From contig NZ_JACJVP010000018.1 of the NCBI RefSeq assembly GCF_014212125.1, positions 18,817 to 82,816 of the forward strand: a stretch of DNA of 64,000 bases, given 5' to 3'. This document shows positions 59,777 to 64,000 of the stretch, one piece after another. This DNA comes from Cohnella nanjingensis. GTDB taxonomy: Bacteria; Bacillota; Bacilli; Paenibacillales; Paenibacillaceae. The notes under the pieces are model-generated. The model made no database searches. It had not been told where the DNA came from and worked only from the letters and a program-made list of their open reading frames with translations. Position 1 is the stretch's first letter; each line of letters begins with the position of its first letter. Both the position numbers and the translations under genes were made by a program.

Positions 59777-60769
59777 TTACTCCGCCTCCGCCCCAATGTA
59801 CCGGAGCGCGCGCCGGGCATGGTGGTCGGCCAGCCCCCGGGCGAAGATTTGGTCCGGAAAGCCGCGATGGAGCAGCTTCAGTCCGCCCGCGGTCAGCGAC
59901 AGGTGGTGGCAGAAACGGTAGAACGCCATGCGGTCGGGGTCGAGCGAATCGTGCCTCAGATAGCGGTAATCCTCCCCGAACCGAAACTCAAGGAAGCTAT
60001 GCTCATGCTCGATGTCGAAGAAGGCGGCTCCCTCGATATCGATCAGATAAGGCTCCAGACTTTCGTTCACCAAGACGTGGTCGGGACCCAGTTCCCCATG
60101 GATGAATCCGTATCGGCTTCGGGGCGCGATCCGGGATGCCAGCGCGTGCAAGCGGTCGAGCAGTTGATGATGATAGACGCCGATTCGGTCCAGATGCGCG
60201 GCGGCGTAGACCAGCTGAGGCTTCACGCTATCCAACCTCCGCAAGTGACAGGCTTCCGCATGCTCGCCCAGGCCTAGACGATCCAGCTTGCAGTAGACTG
60301 CACGCTCGTCGGCATGCATACGCGACAGCATCTCGCCCAAGGCGCCGAATACCCGATCGCGCGTCCATACATCGGGATGGCGGAGATAGGCCTCCGCCTT
60401 CGGCCCGCCGACATACTCCACGAGCGCGTAGTCATAAGGGTACCGCGCGGTCCGTTCCCGGTACATGTCATAGAGGGCGGGCGTTCGAATGCCCTGCGAA
60501 GCGAGATGCCGGTTGTTCCGCTCGAACAAGTCGCCGCCGTAGGAGCGCTCGTTCGGATCGTCGTTCTCGATTTCTTCTTGAAAATAATTGTTCGATAAAT
60601 CCCACACGTACAGCACGCAAACAAAGCCGCCGGCACATTCGATCTTGTAGACGACTTTCTGCGCGCCGCCATGCATGCGGGTCACATGCTGCACGACATA
60701 GCCGCTGCCGAGAACTTGACGCACATAGGCTTGCAGATCGATCGGATCGAGATGACAGTCGTGAGACAA
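59777..60769 (-). CDS. Phosphotransferase (aminoglycoside phosphotransferase/choline kinase fold)
   Basis: A 330-residue kinase-like protein. VVYKIECAGGFVCVLYVW marks the N-lobe and GFIHGELGPDHVLVNE the catalytic loop. The usual HGDxxxxN is HGELGPDH, so both catalytic Asp and metal-binding Asn are replaced. YLIDIEGAAFFDIEHE, where the metal Asp is kept, follows. The substitutions suggest an altered substrate or loss of activity. The start appears to be TTG with GAAAGGCG upstream; no better start is available. It is a single gene whose 3' end abuts hairpin array F. Confidence 0.8.
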   Translation of the reverse strand: MSHDCHLDPIDLQAYVRQVLGSGYVVQHVTRMHGGAQKVVYKIECAGGFVCVLYVWDLSNNYFQEEIENDDPNERSYGGDLFERNNRHLASQGIRTPALYDMYRERTARYPYDYALVEYVGGPKAEAYLRHPDVWTRDRVFGALGEMLSRMHADERAVYCKLDRLGLGEHAEACHLRRLDSVKPQLVYAAAHLDRIGVYHHQLLDRLHALASRIAPRSRYGFIHGELGPDHVLVNESLEPYLIDIEGAAFFDIEHEHSFLEFRFGEDYRYLRHDSLDPDRMAFYRFCHHLSLTAGGLKLLHRGFPDQIFARGLADHHARRALRYIGAEAE

Positions 60770-60908
60770 GGAGCAACACGCCTTTCTATCGGTGATGGCC
60801 GGCCGGCAACCCCCACTCTAACGGCATTCGCGCGCAAAGTATAGACTGTTTCTCGCCGATTTGATATGATGTCGAATAAGGTCTCGAAAAAAATAGCCCT
60901 GCACAACC

Positions 60909-60943
60909 GCCTTTGGACCTTTGGTTCAAAGGCTTTTCTTTAT
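60909..60943 (+). terminator. Terminator-like hairpin in a gene-free gap
   Basis: A 10-bp stem (GCCTTTGGAC, one G-T pair) with 5-nt loop CTTTG is followed by TTTTCTTT. No gene ends just upstream on this strand, so it may be an attenuator in the leader of the alkyltransferase-like gene. Nothing else is seen in this 315-base gap. Confidence 0.65.
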
Positions 60944-61084
60944 TTGGCGGATCGGAAAGAGGATCAGGCTCGTCTATCCTCGTCCGGCTCGTCTCCGAAT
61001 GACCCGCCCCCGCCTTCCGAACGGCACGGGCGGACGAAGCCGGATAAAGCTGCAGCCAGAGCGGCGACCGGAGGAAGGTGAATC

Positions 61085-61435
61085 ATGCAGCCTTTTACGA
61101 GACGCGTCATCGAGGTCATCCAGGGGATTCCCGAGGGCTGCGTCATGACGTACGGACAGGTCGCGGCGTCGGCCGGCAGCCCCCGGGGCGCGAGGCAGGT
61201 CGTGCGGATTCTGCATACGATGAGCGCGAAGCACGGACTGCCGTGGCACCGCGTCATTAACGCCCAAGGGGAGATCGCGATCCCGGACGGGGAAGGACGC
61301 TATATGCAGCAGCTCTATCTGGAGCAGGAAGGCGTCGAAGTCGACGTCAGAGGGCGCGTGTCTCTCGAGCGCTACAGGTACGTGCCGCCGGAGACCGGAC
61401 CCGAAGATCGGATAGCGGCAAGGAGCGATCACTAG
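61085..61435 (+). CDS. Alkyltransferase-like protein (ATL)
   Basis: A 116-residue protein related to the DNA-binding domain of O6-methylguanine-DNA methyltransferase (VIEVIQGIPEGCVMTYGQVAASAGSPRGARQV). The catalytic PCHR motif is PWHR: Trp54 replaces the methyl-accepting Cys. That is the mark of ATL proteins, which flip out and tag O6-alkylguanine for nucleotide-excision repair instead of repairing it directly. GGAGGAAGGTG precedes the ATG. It overlaps the GTPase gene downstream by one base. Confidence 0.92.
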   Translation: MQPFTRRVIEVIQGIPEGCVMTYGQVAASAGSPRGARQVVRILHTMSAKHGLPWHRVINAQGEIAIPDGEGRYMQQLYLEQEGVEVDVRGRVSLERYRYVPPETGPEDRIAARSDH

Positions 61436-63387
61436 TGCACAAGACGATCGGGCTGTTCGCTCACGTGGACGCGGGCAAGACCACGTTCGCCGAGCAATGG
61501 CTCTACCATACCAAGAGCATCCGCCAGCGCGGGCGCGTCGACCACAAGGATGCGTTCCTCGACAGCCACGACATCGAGCGGGAACGGGGCATTACCGTCT
61601 TCGCCGACCAGGCGATCTTCCATTATAACGGCCATACGTACAATCTCATCGACACCCCGGGCCACGTCGATTTCTCGCCGGAGATGGAGCGGGCGATCCA
61701 GGTGATGGATTACGCCATCGTGATCGTGAGCGCGGTCGAAGGGGTGCAAGGACATACGGAGACGGTGTGGCAGCTGCTGCGCAAGCACGGCGTGCCGACT
61801 TTCTTCTTCATCAACAAGATCGACCGGACCGGCGCTGATGCGACGCGGGTGGCGGAGGAGATCCGCGGCAGCCTGACGCCGAACCTGTGCGACTTGACGG
61901 CCGGGTGGGGCGAGCGAGGCTGGCGGGACGAGCTGATCGCCAGCGTCGCGGAACGCGATGAACGCCTGCTGGAGCTGTATATGGACGACGCGTACGATCC
62001 CGCGCTGTGGCTGACCGCGTTGCAGCGGATGATTCGCGAAGGGCGGCTGTTCCCGTATGCGAGCGGCTCGGCGCTGCAGGATATCGGCGTGACGGAATTT
62101 CTGGCCCGGTTCGATGCGCTGACCGATACCGCCTACGACGCGGAGGGGCCGTTCGCCGGACGGGTGTACAAGATCAGGCACGACGAGAGCGGCTCGCGCG
62201 TCACGTACATGAAGGCGCTGCGGGGATCGCTCGCCGTGCGGGAAGAGATCGGCTACGGCGAGGCGGGGCCGGATAGGCTGCGCGAGAAGGTCACGCAGCT
62301 GCGGCTGGTGAGCGGAAGCAAGGCGACGATCGTTGATCGCGTGGACGCTGGACAGCTGTTCGCGGCGGTCGGCTTATCCGCCGCTGCCGCGGGCGACGGC
62401 GTAGGGGGCTTGGCCGAAGCCGCCGTCTACGAGGTCGCGCCGACGTTGACGTCGAGCGTGCAATTCCCGGCCGTCATTCATCCGAAAGACATGCTGCGCT
62501 GCTTTAAGATCCTGGACGCGGAAGATCCCTCCCTCAGCGTGACTTGGGAAGAAGAGCTGGAGGAGATTCAGCTGCGCGTCATGGGGACGATCCAGCTCGA
62601 GGTGCTGGAGCGGGTCGTGCGCGAACGGTTCGGCTATGGGGTGCACTTCGGTCCGCCCGAGATTCTGTACAAGGAGACGGTTGCCGGCCCGGTTCTGGGC
62701 TGCGGGCACTTCGAGCCGCTCGGACACTACGCCGAAGTGCATCTGCGGATCGAGCCGGGCGCGCCGAACAGCGGCCTGATCTTCGCGAACGAATGTCACC
62801 CGGACATGCTCCCCACCCAGTTCCAGAACCTGGTGAAGCAGCATCTCTTCGAACGCGCCCATCACGGCCTGCTGACGGGGTCTCCCCTCACCGACGTGAA
62901 GGTCACGCTCGTCAAAGGCCGCGCGCACAACAAGCATACGAGCGGAGGCGACTTCCGCGAAGCGACGTTCCGCGCGCTGCGGCAAGGTCTGGAGCAGGCC
63001 GACAACGTGCTGCTCGAGCCTTGGTACGCTTTTAAGATCAAGGTCGAGCTCGATCACATGGGTCGCGTGCTGTCGGATATTCAACAGGCGTCCGGGCGAT
63101 TCGATCCCCCGGAGATCGCGGGAGACCGCGCCGCCGTGACCGGGCGCGCGCCGGTGGCGACCTTCCTGAACTATGCGGCGGAGCTCGCCGCCTTCACCCA
63201 GGGCCGAGGCACGGTCCGATTGTCATTCGGCGGGTATGAGCGCTGCCACGACTCGGAAGCGGTCATCGCCAAGCGCGGCTACGACAAGAATGCGGACCCC
63301 GCGTACACGTCGATCTCGATCTTCTGCGCGAAGGGGCAAGGGTACGGCGTGCCGTGGGACGAGGCTGCGGCGCAGATGCACGTATGA
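61435..63387 (+). CDS. TetM-like ribosomal protection GTPase (EF-G family)
   Basis: A 650-residue translational GTPase. G1 is GLFAHVDAGKTTF, G2 lies in ERERGITVFAD, G3 is DTPGHVD and G4 NKID. Domains II-V follow, and the domain IV end reads RAHNKHTSGGDFREATFRALRQGL. Size and layout match TetM/TetO/Otr(A)-type proteins, which remove tetracycline from the ribosome. Chromosomal relatives in Paenibacillaceae may act on other substrates. The start is GTG after AAGGAGCGATCACTA, overlapping the ATL stop, so the two are co-translated. Confidence 0.9.
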   Translation: MHKTIGLFAHVDAGKTTFAEQWLYHTKSIRQRGRVDHKDAFLDSHDIERERGITVFADQAIFHYNGHTYNLIDTPGHVDFSPEMERAIQVMDYAIVIVSAVEGVQGHTETVWQLLRKHGVPTFFFINKIDRTGADATRVAEEIRGSLTPNLCDLTAGWGERGWRDELIASVAERDERLLELYMDDAYDPALWLTALQRMIREGRLFPYASGSALQDIGVTEFLARFDALTDTAYDAEGPFAGRVYKIRHDESGSRVTYMKALRGSLAVREEIGYGEAGPDRLREKVTQLRLVSGSKATIVDRVDAGQLFAAVGLSAAAAGDGVGGLAEAAVYEVAPTLTSSVQFPAVIHPKDMLRCFKILDAEDPSLSVTWEEELEEIQLRVMGTIQLEVLERVVRERFGYGVHFGPPEILYKETVAGPVLGCGHFEPLGHYAEVHLRIEPGAPNSGLIFANECHPDMLPTQFQNLVKQHLFERAHHGLLTGSPLTDVKVTLVKGRAHNKHTSGGDFREATFRALRQGLEQADNVLLEPWYAFKIKVELDHMGRVLSDIQQASGRFDPPEIAGDRAAVTGRAPVATFLNYAAELAAFTQGRGTVRLSFGGYERCHDSEAVIAKRGYDKNADPAYTSISIFCAKGQGYGVPWDEAAAQMHV

Positions 63388-63450
63388 GCGTGAAGTCTCG
63401 CGCTCCGTTGTACGGCGAGAGATTCAGACAGTGGGAGAAGTGACCCGGTA

Positions 63451-63918
63451 ATGACGAAAATTCTCGTGAGCGCCTGTCTGCTCGGTCAGAAGGTACGTTA
63501 CGACAGCAAAGGCGCGCTTTGCGGAGACGAACGATTCCAGAAATGGTACGACGAAGGGCGGTTCATGCCGATCTGTCCCGAAGTGACGGGCGGCCTCCCG
63601 ACGCCGCGGCCCCCTGCCGAGATCCGGGGCGACCGGGTGGTGACGGCGGCGGGAGAGGACTTCACGGCGGCGTTCGAAGCCGGCGCCCAGGCGGCGCTGA
63701 AGCTCGCGCAAGAGCACGGCGTGGCGTTCGCGATCCTGAAGCAGAACAGTCCGTCATGCGGCAGCCTGCACGTCTACGATGGCTCCTTCACGGGTGCGAA
63801 GGTGGCCGGCGAAGGCCGGACGGCGGCGCTGCTGCGGCTTCACGGCTTCAAGGTGTTCGGCGAAGACCAACTGGACGAAGCGGAGCGGGAGCTTGCCGCT
63901 TCGTCAGGTAGCGGCTAG
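63451..63918 (+). CDS. DUF523-family protein
   Basis: A 155-residue protein with the complete DUF523 pattern: SACLLGQKVRYD near the N-terminus, PICPEVTGGLPTPRPPAEI in the middle, and ILKQNSPSCGS. Conserved cysteines suggest a metal or sulfur role, but no function is established. The frame follows the GTPase gene by 63 bases and may share its transcript. GTGGGAGAAGTGACCCGGTA is the upstream ribosome-site region. The last 82 bases of the window hold nothing further. Confidence 0.92.
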   Translation: MTKILVSACLLGQKVRYDSKGALCGDERFQKWYDEGRFMPICPEVTGGLPTPRPPAEIRGDRVVTAAGEDFTAAFEAGAQAALKLAQEHGVAFAILKQNSPSCGSLHVYDGSFTGAKVAGEGRTAALLRLHGFKVFGEDQLDEAERELAASSGSG

Positions 63919-64000
63919 GTCTTCGCGATCAGTTCCTCATCCTTTAGGCGCAGCGATGCGACAAAAACCTCTCCGACCAGGAGGCCACTGAATAACTAAC

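Overview
The window looks like a chromosomal segment of a GC-rich Paenibacillaceae (Paenibacillus or Cohnella-like soil Firmicute). The reasons are strong AGGAGG ribosome sites, sigma-A promoters of Bacillus type, two CUT1 sugar ABC loci without their own ATPase, a YesM/YesN-type two-component pair, an MhqR quinone-stress locus and an ECF41 sigma factor. No rRNA, tRNA, IS element, phage gene or CRISPR array was seen.

Layout. 1-2.4 kb: heterodimeric multidrug-type ABC exporter. 2.4-3 kb: intergenic hairpins and a small promoter-driven ORF broken by TGA. 3-5.1 kb: LysR regulator divergent from a branched-chain aminotransferase. 6-22.3 kb: an alpha-mannoside locus. It holds CUT1 permease, lipoprotein binding protein and second permease, a secreted and a cytosolic beta-propeller paralogue, ROK protein, GH38-type mannosidase, AraC regulator, mannose-6-phosphate isomerase, a second ROK kinase and a SASA-type esterase. 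The inferred flow is uptake, trimming to mannose, phosphorylation, then isomerisation to fructose-6-phosphate. 22.8-27.5 kb: MBL-fold hydrolase, lipocalin/CrtC-like protein, and an FAD oxidoreductase plus ECF41 sigma factor behind a matching ECF41 promoter. 27.6-41.8 kb: permease remnant, YesN/YesM pair, secreted glycosidase-like protein, then an amino-sugar operon (ABC uptake, sugar isomerase, two Gfo/Idh oxidoreductases, NagB-like and NagA). 42-48.4 kb: unknown protein, catalase, fatty-acid desaturase, and mhqR with DoxX, ring-cleavage dioxygenase and esterase genes behind two similar operators. 48.7-57.5 kb: membrane protein, DinB-like protein, hydrolase, MarR-SDR pair, secreted WD40-like protein, and an ABC-F gene preceded by a small ORF and a terminator. 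57.7-64 kb: PadR with a prefix-fused FtsW/RodA-like protein, a phosphotransferase, an alkyltransferase-like protein, a TetM-like GTPase and DUF523.

The most unusual signal is not a gene. Six intergenic sites carry short arrays of imperfect to perfect hairpins. Stems are about 9-11 bp and loops are mostly 5 nt and A-rich. They repeat at 50-52 bp whatever the stem sequence, and each site has its own stem family. One array mixes two stem families in the same register, one sits inside a broken permease gene, and in one seven-copy array the hairpins are clearly better conserved than the spacers. I do not recognise this as a described element.
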